This document shows positions 17,206 through 26,284 of a stretch of 64,000 bases of DNA, piece after piece. The position numbers and the translations under genes are program-made. The notes beneath the pieces were generated by a model. It was not told the origin of the DNA. It ran no database searches and saw nothing but the letters and a program-made list of their open reading frames with translations. The stretch covers positions 1,612,001 to 1,676,000 of the forward strand of contig NZ_CP154261.1 in assembly GCF_039511225.1 (NCBI RefSeq). The letters run 5' to 3'. Every line of letters starts with the position of its first letter. Position 1 is the stretch's first letter. This DNA comes from Sphingobacterium multivorum (lineage in GTDB: Bacteria; Bacteroidota; Bacteroidia; Sphingobacteriales; Sphingobacteriaceae).

Positions 17206-17705
17206 AAATTGTTAATTTTTACAAAGATATATAATTGTTTTTCTCTCTATTGTTTTAGTTTAGTTGTAATTATCTTGTGGAGAATGTTTTTTGTTTTTTT
17301 TGTTGTTTAATACGCTTTGTTACACTGTTTTGTGTATTTTATGCCTTTTCTATTTGAGTGTCTTTAATTTCTTTTATAATCTCTTTATGGTTTTTAAATA
17401 AAAACTTTTTAATTATTAAGGATTGTTTGTTGGGAAATATGTAATTTCGGTCATTCGTTTAAAATACTGTGAGAAATATTTTAATCGGACGTTAGCTTAA
17501 CTATTAACTTGTGATATTATCTTTTTTTGATAATGTTAGCTATGTACGTGTTTAACGTATTAAATCTGAATAATTTCAATTCAACCTGTTGATTCCGATT
17601 AATTCATTAGGATTTTTGCGTAATTAAGGCTTGTATTTCCTTAAATACCTTTTAATAGTAGCTATCAGTGGAATAAAAGAAAATTAGCTATATAAATGCC
17701 AACAT
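17206..17705. other. 500-base divergent promoter region
   Basis: Very AT-rich DNA with many T-tracts and no ORF, located between the divergent starts at 17205 and 17706. It should contain both promoters. No complete TTTG-N17-23-TAnnTTTG match was found by eye, and no clear repeat was seen. Confidence 0.5.
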
Positions 17706-18542
17706 ATGAAAAGAGTATTAACCTTATTGGCTGCCGCGTGTATGGCAGTTTCTGCCTATGGACAGGCGTATGAATTCCGTTATAACGGTGCTGCAGATGT
17801 TATCTTTTCCTATCCACCGCGAGGATCAGGGGGCAGGGCATTTGTGCATGATGCTGGTAATGTGTTGACGATCAATTATGAGGGAGATTTTACGAACGGT
17901 GTTAAAATAGGGAATTCATTCTGGGTTGCGAATAATGGAAGGCTGAATACGATGAGCGATGCCGGTATAGGTACCACGACAATTGAAAATAGCGACGGTT
18001 GGGATAGGGTTTTGCAAGTGCAGGGGATTGGACACGCAAAAGCTATAGTAGCTACAAATAATATTCAGAGTGGACTTTGGGTACATGAACAAGGGTTTTA
18101 TGGAGCTCCATCTGGTGGTATCGTTGGGACACGTAGCAATCATCCCTTTTCCATTATTACCAATCAGACAGCTAAAGTTACAATCCTTCCCAATGGAAAT
18201 ATGGGCATAGGTGCCTTAAATCCGCAGGCGAAGTTGTCCGTGGACGGCAATATTTTGGCAAAAGAAATAAAAATTAAGACAGATGTTAGTGTTCCTGATT
18301 ACGTTTTTGAACCTGATTATCAGTTAAAAAGTTTAGCGGAAATTGAAAGTTATATTAAAGCAAATAAACATTTGCCAGATGTGCCTTCGGCCAAAGAGAT
18401 TCAAGCGGATGGAATGGATGTGGCTGCAATGAATTTACTCTTGCTCAAAAAGGTGGAGGAAATGACTTTACACCTAATTGAAAAAGATAAAATAATCAAT
18501 CGGATTATGGAAAGACTTGAAAAGTTGGAATCGACAAAGTAA
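17706..18542 (+). CDS. Array protein 15: class B cap protein
   Basis: A 278-residue protein with signal peptide (ends AYGQ) and an unrelated body (about 21-160) that contains DAGIGTTTIENSDGWDRVLQV, a partial first motif. NMGIGALNPQAKLSVDGN leads into a class B cap: ILAKEIKIKTDVSVPDYVFEP, HLPDVPSAKEI, VAAMN, KKVEEMTLHLIE and a short coil. It begins a two-gene unit with the array gene 50 bases downstream. Confidence 0.8.
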   Translation: MKRVLTLLAAACMAVSAYGQAYEFRYNGAADVIFSYPPRGSGGRAFVHDAGNVLTINYEGDFTNGVKIGNSFWVANNGRLNTMSDAGIGTTTIENSDGWDRVLQVQGIGHAKAIVATNNIQSGLWVHEQGFYGAPSGGIVGTRSNHPFSIITNQTAKVTILPNGNMGIGALNPQAKLSVDGNILAKEIKIKTDVSVPDYVFEPDYQLKSLAEIESYIKANKHLPDVPSAKEIQADGMDVAAMNLLLLKKVEEMTLHLIEKDKIINRIMERLEKLESTK

Positions 18543-18592
18543 GCCAAAACTACACGTGTATTAATCAAAAAAACAATAAGAAGTTATCAATT

Positions 18593-19558
18593 ATGAAAAG
18601 AAAATCGTTGCTCGCAACGCTATTAGCCGTTGCCGGTCTACAGCTATATCAAGCTCAGGCACAAACCACATTTGATGGTATCAATATCAACAATGGACAA
18701 AATTTGGTCTTCAAGGGTTTCAGTAATGGGGTAAATGATCCTACTGATGCCGGAGATGTTGTTTTTCAAAAAGCCAATGGCGATGAGCTTACGCGTATCA
18801 GAAGCTTGTATGATGCCGCGACCGGTTTAGCATCGATTTGCTTTTCAAGCAGCCCTTTGATCAATGCTACTTTTTTATTCACGGGTGAAGGTAATCTTGG
18901 CATCGGCAGTTCAGTTCCCCGAACTCGATTGGATGTTCAGCCACCAATAGGAAACATTTCAACTGGAGTTTTCCGTTCAAACGGTGAGCAGTCTTGGGGA
19001 CATGCCTTAGCTTTGGTAACCGACAAAGCGGCTGGTGATGATCCAAAGTTGCTATTCAGTTATCGTAACCGCACAAAACAATGGTCCATTGGCGGAACTC
19101 AGAATTCGACTACGTTTAATATTATGGAAGATGGAGGAGATGGTTTTCATGGAAATGGTTTCGGGGCTGCTAGATTGACCGTGATGCCTGGTGGAAATAT
19201 AGGTATCGGAACCAGTAACCCGCAGGCTAAACTGGCTGTTGAAGGCAATATTCTGGCAAAAGAGATCAAGATTAAGACAGATATCAATGTGCCCGACTAT
19301 GTTTTTGAACCTGATTACGATTTAAAGAGCTTGGAGGAGATTGAAAGCTATGTCAAAGCAAATAAACATTTACCTGAGATACCTTCGGCTAAACAGATCC
19401 AAGCTGATGGGCTCGATTTGGCTGAGATGAATTTACTCTTGCTCAAAAAGGTGGAGGAAATGACTTTACAGCTTATTCAGATGAATAATGAAATGAAAAA
19501 ACAGGCCGAGAAAATTGAAGGACAAGCGGAGAAGATACAGTTGTTGGAAAAAAGATAA
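18593..19558 (+). CDS. Array protein 16: class B cap protein
   Basis: A 321-residue protein with signal peptide (ends AQAQ), a first beta region, NLGIGSSVPRTRLDVQ near residue 101, a second body section (about 117-200) and NIGIGTSNPQAKLAVEGN. The cap is class B (VPDYVFEP, HLPEIPSAKQI, LAEMN, KKVEEMTLQLIQ). The coil has a doubled QAEKI motif. It is the last recognised member; the Rhs-like gene begins 227 bases later on the same strand. Confidence 0.8.
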   Translation: MKRKSLLATLLAVAGLQLYQAQAQTTFDGININNGQNLVFKGFSNGVNDPTDAGDVVFQKANGDELTRIRSLYDAATGLASICFSSSPLINATFLFTGEGNLGIGSSVPRTRLDVQPPIGNISTGVFRSNGEQSWGHALALVTDKAAGDDPKLLFSYRNRTKQWSIGGTQNSTTFNIMEDGGDGFHGNGFGAARLTVMPGGNIGIGTSNPQAKLAVEGNILAKEIKIKTDINVPDYVFEPDYDLKSLEEIESYVKANKHLPEIPSAKQIQADGLDLAEMNLLLLKKVEEMTLQLIQMNNEMKKQAEKIEGQAEKIQLLEKR

Positions 19559-19785
19559 TGATGATCGATTTCATAATGTGAATAGATTTGTTTATTGTAA
19601 AAATAACAGTATCGGGTTGTTCTTTGTGGTCTGGTGAAAATAGATTGTCTTTTTATGATATGTGCTGTTTTTTATTGTAAAATTAATTCTCTTATTATTA
19701 ATATGTTGAGTTGTGTTTCTTTTACTAATTCTTATTATTTGTAAATACCCAAACGGGCTATTTCGGGATAGTCACGCCACAAAAT

Positions 19786-22590
19786 GTGAGTTTTACCTCC
19801 GGAATGCTAAAGGACTATTTTCGTTCTGAATCAGAAACTGGAGTGTCTGGTACAAAAGCACTACAGCCAGGTTTATACCAGTTTACAAACAATGCAGGGA
19901 ATTCTGTGAACTACCAAATAGGTCTTTCCGATGTGAGCTTTACATTCTATGATCAACTTGGACGAGTAAAGGCGACAATCCCGCCAGAAGGGGTAAAGAA
20001 ATTATGGACTAGCGGCATTGGTAGTTATGCAACCTTGGCGAGCATCCCATTTGTGAAAACATTCAAGTACGATGGTAGAGGCAATCTGATCGAGAGTACA
20101 GATCCCGATGCAGGTAAGGCCGAGATGAAATACAGCAGTGATGGCAAACTTCGTTTTTCACAGAACGCGCTGCAGAAACTGACAAATAAGTTTAGTTATA
20201 CGAACTATGACAGTTACGGACGTAGTATTGAAAGTGGAGAAATTACACCATCAGGTACACTTAGCTTTGGCACCGTCAGCACAGCTGGTCTTGATGCTGT
20301 CGGTACTGCGGCTTCGAGTTACCTAACGGGTACCCGTACAGATGTTACGGTGATCAAGTATGATAATCCGGAGAGCATTCCAAGTCCAGTAGGCTATGTA
20401 CAGGATAGTTATTTTCTTTTAGGAAGTGCAGTTTCGAGTAAAGCAAAATACAGCGGGGATCCGGCAACAGCTTCCAACCTGGTGAGCAAAACCTGGTACA
20501 ATTATGACGGGGATGGCAATGTTGTGTGGACGGTCAAGTATGTTGCGGGGCTTGGATACAAGACGATGGATTATGTGTATGATGATCTGGGCAATGTTAC
20601 CAAGAGCATTTACCAAAAGGGTACAGGAGCTGAGACGATGGTCCATTATTTCGAATACGACAAGGATAAACGATTAGTTGCCGCATATACCAATACAACG
20701 GATAACGAAAGCACTAAAGTCCTTCATGCGAAATATAGTTATTACCTACATGGTCCGCTTAAACGAGTAGAGTTAGGGGATAAGTTACAGGGGATAGATT
20801 ATGTGTATGGTATTGATGGTAAGCTCAAGAGCATCAACAATGCGAATGCTGCTAAAGATCCTGGGGGTGATGGTGGAAATGGTTTTGCTGCGGATGTTTT
20901 CGGGATGAACATGGAATATTATGCAGGAGATTATAACAACCGTCAGGCCGGAATACCAACGATCCAGAATGGTGTCAGCACTGCAAACTATAGTGGGCTA
21001 ATCAATGGCATAAGTTGGTTTTCTAAGAAGCCAAACTCTACGGATGTTGCACCAATAATGAACACTTATAGCTATGATGTGACAGGACAGTTGACTGAAA
21101 ACCGTTGGGGTGCTCCAAACTTTACGGGGTCATCTTTTGTCGCTGGAGGTGAGATCAACAGGGAGCGTGGTCTTAGCTATGATGGTCATGGTAATATTAA
21201 AAGCCTTATACGTACCAATGGTGCCGGCGGAGAACTAGGTAATTATGCATATAACTATCAGGCAAACAGCAATAAATTAACTTCAGTAACTGGATATGCT
21301 ACTTATACCTACGATGCAATCGGTCAATTGACATCCCAAATCAAGGGGAGCGCTGGAATGTATTTGGATTATGATGTTAGTGGCAAGGTCACAAAAATCT
21401 ACAGTGATGCAGCCAAACAAACAATAATTCTTAGCTTTGTTTATGATGATGACGGCAATCGTGTAATGAAAAAGGATCACCGGACGGGAGCCGTTACATG
21501 GTATAGTTTAGGTGGAAACGGCTCATTAGCTGCGGTCTTTGAACAGCAGGGAACTGGTGCGATCCAATTAAAGGAACAACCTGTTTACGGGTCTGACAGA
21601 CTAGGTACTTTTTACAGGCTTGGCAGTAATTATCAGTATACGATCACAGATCATGTAGGCAATACGCGTGTTGTGATTAATCGCAATAAGACTACAAACG
21701 GTACTGCCGATATCGTATATTATGCAGATTACTATCCATTTGGAATGGAGGTACGTTCAGGTGGCGTTGAAAACAGATACGGTTACCAGGGATTGTATGC
21801 GGAGAAAGATAAAGAGACGGGTTGGAGTAATTTTGAGCTTCGTAATTATGATGCTGCTATAGGTCGGTGGTTGACAACTGATCCAAAGGCACAATATCAT
21901 TCACCCTATGTTGGGATGGGAAATAACCCTGTGAACAGAATTGATAAAGATGGTGGATTAGATGGTGAATTTGAATTGGATAAAAATGGAAAGTGGATTA
22001 AAACGTCGACGAAGGGCGACGATATAGGGGTTGATTTTTTTCATACAACTATAGGCCTTAATCAGATTACTTATGTAACTGACAAAGTAGGGAATTGGAA
22101 TGTAATTAGGAATGGAAGAGAGGCCCTCACAGGATCTCAAAGGGGAGATAAAATCGGCTGGATAGATATTTACAATGAATGGAAAGATGGATATGGACCA
22201 GAAAGAAGTGTTTTTGTAGGCAAGCACCCTTCTAACATAGCAATAAGACAGAGCCAGCTTTATTTTAATGCTTTTAAGAGTTTTAAAAGTAAAGGTCTGG
22301 ATAGAGATGCAGTATCGATAAATTTTTGGCCCATTGTCGATAATTTGTCTGCTGGTCCTAATATGCAGATTCAAATGATGGGGAGTTTTAATGCCAGCTT
22401 TTATAGGTTAGGAAATAAAACACTTACATTAATTCAGGACTCAAAATCTAGGACCTCTTTTTATCTTCATCTTCCTGTCAAAAATTATCAACGAGGTACG
22501 CGGTTTTTAGATTCTGATAACATCAAATATTGGAGCTATGATGATAGGGAAACTAATACATATCAAACTTATTTATTTCTTTCGAAATGA
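19786..22590 (+). CDS. Rhs/YD-repeat protein lacking a normal N-terminus, with variable C-terminal tip
   Basis: 934 codons from the GTG at 19786. The frame is open upstream only to the stop at 19726-19728 and has no other good start (next ATG at 19804). No signal peptide is present, although Rhs proteins of this phylum normally have a long N-terminal export region. YD repeats run from about residue 40 to 640 (YDQLGRVKAT, YDGRGNLIES, YDVTGQLTEN, YDDDGNRVMKK). The core signature RYGYQGLYAEKDKETGW ... LRNYDAAIGRWLTTDP lies near 661-700 and ends at NNPVNRIDKDGG (to 724). The 210-residue tip (725-934) is unlike the core and probably an effector domain; its activity is not recognised. The gene may be a displaced or 5'-truncated copy. 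Confidence 0.75.
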   Translation: MSFTSGMLKDYFRSESETGVSGTKALQPGLYQFTNNAGNSVNYQIGLSDVSFTFYDQLGRVKATIPPEGVKKLWTSGIGSYATLASIPFVKTFKYDGRGNLIESTDPDAGKAEMKYSSDGKLRFSQNALQKLTNKFSYTNYDSYGRSIESGEITPSGTLSFGTVSTAGLDAVGTAASSYLTGTRTDVTVIKYDNPESIPSPVGYVQDSYFLLGSAVSSKAKYSGDPATASNLVSKTWYNYDGDGNVVWTVKYVAGLGYKTMDYVYDDLGNVTKSIYQKGTGAETMVHYFEYDKDKRLVAAYTNTTDNESTKVLHAKYSYYLHGPLKRVELGDKLQGIDYVYGIDGKLKSINNANAAKDPGGDGGNGFAADVFGMNMEYYAGDYNNRQAGIPTIQNGVSTANYSGLINGISWFSKKPNSTDVAPIMNTYSYDVTGQLTENRWGAPNFTGSSFVAGGEINRERGLSYDGHGNIKSLIRTNGAGGELGNYAYNYQANSNKLTSVTGYATYTYDAIGQLTSQIKGSAGMYLDYDVSGKVTKIYSDAAKQTIILSFVYDDDGNRVMKKDHRTGAVTWYSLGGNGSLAAVFEQQGTGAIQLKEQPVYGSDRLGTFYRLGSNYQYTITDHVGNTRVVINRNKTTNGTADIVYYADYYPFGMEVRSGGVENRYGYQGLYAEKDKETGWSNFELRNYDAAIGRWLTTDPKAQYHSPYVGMGNNPVNRIDKDGGLDGEFELDKNGKWIKTSTKGDDIGVDFFHTTIGLNQITYVTDKVGNWNVIRNGREALTGSQRGDKIGWIDIYNEWKDGYGPERSVFVGKHPSNIAIRQSQLYFNAFKSFKSKGLDRDAVSINFWPIVDNLSAGPNMQIQMMGSFNASFYRLGNKTLTLIQDSKSRTSFYLHLPVKNYQRGTRFLDSDNIKYWSYDDRETNTYQTYLFLSK

Positions 22591-22955
22591 TTATAAAATA
22601 TAAAAGAGAAATTATTATACTTGCTTTTTTAGGATTACTCTGTTTTTTTTATTTGAGACCACTTAATTCTGGGCTTGAAGGACATTATACTCTTAAATAC
22701 CATGAATGTGGTCAAAAATTAGTAGAATTACCAACTAGTGATGACGAGTTGACTTTATACGAAAATAATAAGTTTAGAAGTGCCTTTTGGGGAAGTGGTG
22801 AGTATAGGCTTGAAAAAGGTATGTTCAATACTAAGCTGATTTTAATAAATGCAGGAGGTACAGCAGAAACCGAATTATTCGTTACGCGCAAAAATGGAGA
22901 ACCAATTATTATGCTAGATGAGCTTTGCGATCAATATTACAAAAAAGAAAACTGA
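22587..22955 (+). CDS. Small membrane-anchored protein; candidate immunity partner of the Rhs tip
   Basis: A 122-residue protein. Its ATG overlaps the Rhs stop codon by four bases (ATGA), typical of translational coupling. A basic start is followed by one membrane helix (about 8-24, IIILAFLGLLCFFYL) and a small beta-rich domain (GHYTLKYHECG, LTLYENNKFRS, GSGEYRLEKG) that resembles lipocalin-like small lipoproteins in pattern. Known Rhs and CDI toxins are followed directly by immunity genes, so that is the leading hypothesis; no named immunity family is recognised. Confidence 0.6.
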   Translation: MIIKYKREIIILAFLGLLCFFYLRPLNSGLEGHYTLKYHECGQKLVELPTSDDELTLYENNKFRSAFWGSGEYRLEKGMFNTKLILINAGGTAETELFVTRKNGEPIIMLDELCDQYYKKEN

Positions 22956-23979
22956 TTTAAATTACGTTTTACAAAGATGCAATTGTAACCGATTAATGAA
23001 ATGAAAATCACCATCAATGTATTGATTCAATTGTGGGGAAAATAGCCCGTCTGCATGAGATAGGCTATTTTTTGTAAAATAAAATTTCGGAACTAAAAAG
23101 AGGTCGTCAACCATGGAATAAAAAAAGATATTATGAAAATCATAAATAAAGAGGTGTTCGATGCTAGGAGATTTTATATAGAATTATCTTGGGACAGTTG
23201 TCTCGAAAACGGAAAACGATCGAGCCGTAGTATGAATTTCAGGAAGTTATGATTTTAAACATTGTAAACCTTATTAATCCCAGGATATAATTTAGTTTAA
23301 ATCGAAAGAAAACTTCTGCTTCGGGTCTTATCCCGAAAATTGAACTTTCGTATAGAACATAAGATGAGAAGTAAGAACTCCCATGTTATAATTATGGATT
23401 CCATTCTTATGCGTGTTCAAAAGTGTTCCAACCTTTTAGGATCATAGGCTGGAGCCCCATGATTGCAGCGATATACTCACCGGAAAGACTCGTTTACCAA
23501 TAAGACGAGTATGAAAAAAACATTAGTATAAAAATTTGAAAAATTCTCCCGATTAGATCTGAAGACAAAAGTTTTTAAGGCTACCAAGTTGTGAAATGCG
23601 CTATGTACCAATTATTTTCTTGTAGATACCCATCCAAACGCAGTTAGACTTTAGCAATTAACTATTTTCTTATTTGTGAACTATGTTTTTGCGTAGATGC
23701 TAAGCCATAGGTTTCTGTCGAAAGCTTCCAAGCTAAAATAGATTAAAACCAATAACACCTCTAAAAATGACGCATTTTTATAAGGGTGGGCCAATTGTTC
23801 AGCAGTATTAAAAAAATAAACCCATTTGGTTTAAATCGTGTACATGGTATCTTTGGAGATAAGGGATTGATGATTAGTAACTATAAATTAGATATTATGT
23901 AATCCTATCGTAAAATGGGACGCGTGGCTGGTAAATCGACACTTAAAGCACCATTTTTTTAGGAAATACCGAAAGTGAA
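22956..23979. other. About 1 kb of probable decayed sequence after the Rhs gene
   Basis: No ORF of normal size. One short frame (ATG at 23133, stop at 23252, 39 residues, starting MKIINKEVFDARRFYIELSW) may be a remnant immunity-like gene. Around 23430-23500 a frame reads RIIGWSPMIAAIYSPERLV, which loosely resembles the Rhs core end (R-WSP...A...P-R), so degraded Rhs tips may be present; this is weak. The region has several in-frame stops in all frames. Confidence 0.4.
23039..23073 (+). terminator. Rho-independent terminator after the Rhs unit
   Basis: A 9-bp stem (AAAATAGCC at 23039-23047, GGCTATTTT at 23063-23071) followed by more T residues, placed 84 bases after the stop of the 122-residue gene. 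Confidence 0.7.
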
Positions 23980-24453
23980 ATGATGAAAGATTTAAAAATT
24001 CATAATAATGAGGGAGGCAATTTACTGTCTATCAAGCCTGTAGTTGATATCTATTCTGATAGAGAATATTTTATCAACTTGATTTTAAAGCTAAGTTTCG
24101 AAACGGGTTATTTTTATATAAATGCAAGTAGGCCTGATTATGATGACCCTAGTTTACTCGAAAAGCTAAAATTGGTTTTAGACAATAAAGGTAATTTTAG
24201 TTATAATAACTTTGAAATTACATTCGAAGGAAAGATCTTAAATCAGGAAATAGTAAATTTATTGCCGACTATTTGGTTTCATTATCAGCATGTTAGTTTT
24301 ACCTTTTCTCATAATCGTGTTTTAAAATTTAATATTAAAACGCTTCCTTGGTTTGATGTTACCGCAAAAGTATCTAGTTATGTTTTTTTTAAAGGTGCTG
24401 AGGATGATGTAGTTTGGATTGGAAAGAGTAAAGAATTGAAATTTGATTTTTAA
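23980..24453 (+). CDS. Hypothetical protein, possible orphan immunity protein
   Basis: A 157-residue soluble, acidic protein with no signal peptide or membrane helix and no recognised domain. It is AT-rich like its downstream neighbour. The sequence has a mixed alpha/beta pattern (VVDIYSDREYFINLILKLSF, WFHYQHVSFTFSH, LPWFDVTAKV). Position downstream of an Rhs gene and decayed DNA is typical of orphan immunity genes, but the role is inferred from context alone. The start may be either of two adjacent ATGs (23980 or 23983). Confidence 0.5.
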   Translation: MMKDLKIHNNEGGNLLSIKPVVDIYSDREYFINLILKLSFETGYFYINASRPDYDDPSLLEKLKLVLDNKGNFSYNNFEITFEGKILNQEIVNLLPTIWFHYQHVSFTFSHNRVLKFNIKTLPWFDVTAKVSSYVFFKGAEDDVVWIGKSKELKFDF

Positions 24454-24510
24454 AGTTCAAGGCGAATATACTGTCAGACTAATATTGCTATTAAATTAAA
24501 CGACTGTAAT

Positions 24511-24924
24511 ATGGATTTCGAAGAAGTAAATATGATTTTGTTTTTTACATTAGATGACATTTATCCTATCGCGACAGGTAGGGCGGGTATGCTAGCCTCA
24601 AATAATCCATATGTGTCATTTCCCTTTTTAAGATTCCGATTTAAAGACAAAGGCAAAGACGACCAGATATATGGTCAAATTCGTGAAACTGTAAATAGTT
24701 TTAAAGGGTTATTGACATGGGAAATGATTACTTTTAATGACGTGCCAAATTATTTAATTTTGCCTATTTATGTATATAGTGACGGAAGGCCAACGAGCGG
24801 TGATTTAAATGAGCATTTAATAGCAAAATATGGCGAAAATTTATATCGACAAATGATTGATCAAGCTATTGAGGATATACCCAATTTAGCAAAAGCAATT
24901 AAAGATAAATTTCATGCGCAATAA
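24511..24924 (+). CDS. Hypothetical protein, possible orphan immunity protein
   Basis: A 137-residue soluble protein, no signal or membrane segment, with no recognised family. An amphipathic C-terminal helix is likely (HLIAKYGENLYRQMIDQAIE, DIPNLAKAIKDKF). It lies 57 bases after the previous gene on the same strand and is followed by a strong terminator, so the two may be co-transcribed. An alternative start is Met8 (24532). Confidence 0.5.
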   Translation: MDFEEVNMILFFTLDDIYPIATGRAGMLASNNPYVSFPFLRFRFKDKGKDDQIYGQIRETVNSFKGLLTWEMITFNDVPNYLILPIYVYSDGRPTSGDLNEHLIAKYGENLYRQMIDQAIEDIPNLAKAIKDKFHAQ

Positions 24925-24961
24925 TTGTATCGCGTGTTATTTAGAACGAATAATTTCGAAT

Positions 24962-24991
24962 GTAAGCCCAAAAATTATCTTTTGGGCTTAC
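24962..24991. terminator. Bidirectional terminator
   Basis: A perfect 12-bp stem (GTAAGCCCAAAA at 24962-24973 with its complement at 24980-24991) and a 6-base loop, between the convergent genes ending at 24924 and 25003. A-rich and T-rich stem ends allow termination in both directions. Confidence 0.8.
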
Positions 24992-25002
24992 TGTAAAAGG
25001 AT

Positions 25003-26037
25003 TTAATCATTCATCTCATCATAATAGACGTCTGTCTTGCTGAGGATCTGCTGTACCTGCTCGTACTGTTTTTTGCTAAGCCCTGTATCGTTCAAAAAGA
25101 AGAGACCGCTCCATTTTATTTTTTTGACGGAAGCCAAAAATGGTTCCCATTGCAGGGGATTATTCGTAAACGGTACAAAAACCAGTTTGGGATTATTGTA
25201 CAATGCCGCTGGGAAGTTTGTAAATTGATTGAACGAAAAATTGGCCTTTTCCAGTTTTTTTAATGCAGCAATAGATTTCGGCAGCGTCGATAGCCCGGCA
25301 TGCTCTACCCCGAGTTCCTTCAGCTCCGGTAAACGATCAAATTGATCAGGCAGATCCGTCAGTTTGGTTTCGCCCTTATATTTGCCCGAAAGGTAAAGGA
25401 AGGATAGTTTGTCCAAACTAAAAATTTCCTCAGGAAAAGTGCTGAACACATTCCCGTTAAGCCCAAGCTGTTTTAAGTTTTTGAGTTGTGCAAAGGATGC
25501 TGGCAAGCTTGTCAAGGGATTATTGCAGTCGAACTCTTCCAGCGCTGTCAGATTGGAAATACTTGCGGGAAGTACACTGAGCTCATTTTTACTTAAAGTG
25601 ATCTTTTTTAGCTTCGGATGAGTGGTCTTTATCTCAGGAAATGTGTCGATGTCCAGGCTGCTGATTTCCAGTGACTCCAGTTGACTGCCCTCGTCCATAA
25701 TCTTTTGCAGTATCTCGCTGCTGAGCTTCTTTCCAGGTATGGAAGAGTTTAGGGACATGGTTTGTACCTGGGACAGATCTGTATTGACCAGCTTTTCGAT
25801 TTTCTCCAGATTGAGTTCTTGCCCATCTGTCTTTTTGATGCGCACCTGATCGACCGCCCGCATGGGCATGGATATCATAACAGGCATGCTTTCCGAAGTA
25901 CCTGCCTGTTCGATCACTTTTGGTGGCTCGGGGATAGGCTTCACCACTGGTGGTGGACCCTGTTTCTTCTTTTTCTTCTGCGCCGAAACGGTTAACGTAA
26001 GTATGGATAAACTGAATACAATAATATATTTTTTCAT
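25003..26037 (-). CDS. Secreted leucine-rich repeat protein
   Basis: 344 residues from the ATG at 26037, chosen because it gives a signal peptide (MKKYIIVFSLSILTLTVSAQ); a longer frame to 26076 would hide it. A Lys/Pro-rich linker follows, then at least seven LRR units of about 22-23 residues between about 130 and 300 (LKKITLSKNELSVLPASI, LEEFDCNNPLTSLPASF, LKQLGLNGNVFSTFPEEI, LEKANFSFNQFTNFPAAL). LRR proteins mediate protein-protein binding; ligand unknown. It stands alone between two terminators. Confidence 0.8.
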   Translation of the reverse strand: MKKYIIVFSLSILTLTVSAQKKKKKQGPPPVVKPIPEPPKVIEQAGTSESMPVMISMPMRAVDQVRIKKTDGQELNLEKIEKLVNTDLSQVQTMSLNSSIPGKKLSSEILQKIMDEGSQLESLEISSLDIDTFPEIKTTHPKLKKITLSKNELSVLPASISNLTALEEFDCNNPLTSLPASFAQLKNLKQLGLNGNVFSTFPEEIFSLDKLSFLYLSGKYKGETKLTDLPDQFDRLPELKELGVEHAGLSTLPKSIAALKKLEKANFSFNQFTNFPAALYNNPKLVFVPFTNNPLQWEPFLASVKKIKWSGLFFLNDTGLSKKQYEQVQQILSKTDVYYDEMND

Positions 26038-26209
26038 GTGTGTACTTTGTCTTTTGTCGTTAAAGCAAAGATGCACATTTTAAGACGAGTCTGTTATATG
26101 GATTTATATCCGATCATTTTGGCTTACGATTCGCTGTATCTGAAGCAATAGTGTTTTAAAATACAGTCCGACGGAAGTGTCAACGTAAAAAGAGCGGTTG
26201 GATTGTAAG

Positions 26210-26240
26210 AGCTCCCCGACCAATCAATGATCAGGGAGCT
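26210..26240 (-). terminator. Probable terminator after the fucosidase gene
   Basis: A 10-bp stem with one G-T pair (26210-26219 and 26231-26240) lies 45 bases past the stop of the fucosidase gene on the minus strand. The T-run is weak. Confidence 0.5.
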
Positions 26241-26284
26241 TTCTTGTTAAAGGGAGTAAGACGGTTTGCGAAATAGGCGCTGGG

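Noticed and set aside
6923..19558. Prophage or phage tail-fibre cluster
   Set aside because: The tail-fibre-like VGIGT motifs are present, but every gene has a Sec signal peptide, and no capsid, portal, terminase, lysis or integrase gene is in the window.
6923..19558. Peptidase S74 self-cleaving chaperone at the C-terminus
   Set aside because: S74 proteins also carry VGIGT motifs and end in helices, but the S74 catalytic Ser-Lys pattern is not visible. The cap has its own motifs (DYVF, HLP, EMN).
22956..23979. Structured RNA or riboswitch
   Set aside because: Apart from the 23039-23073 terminator I see no conserved stem set or tRNA-like fold; decayed coding DNA is the simpler reading.
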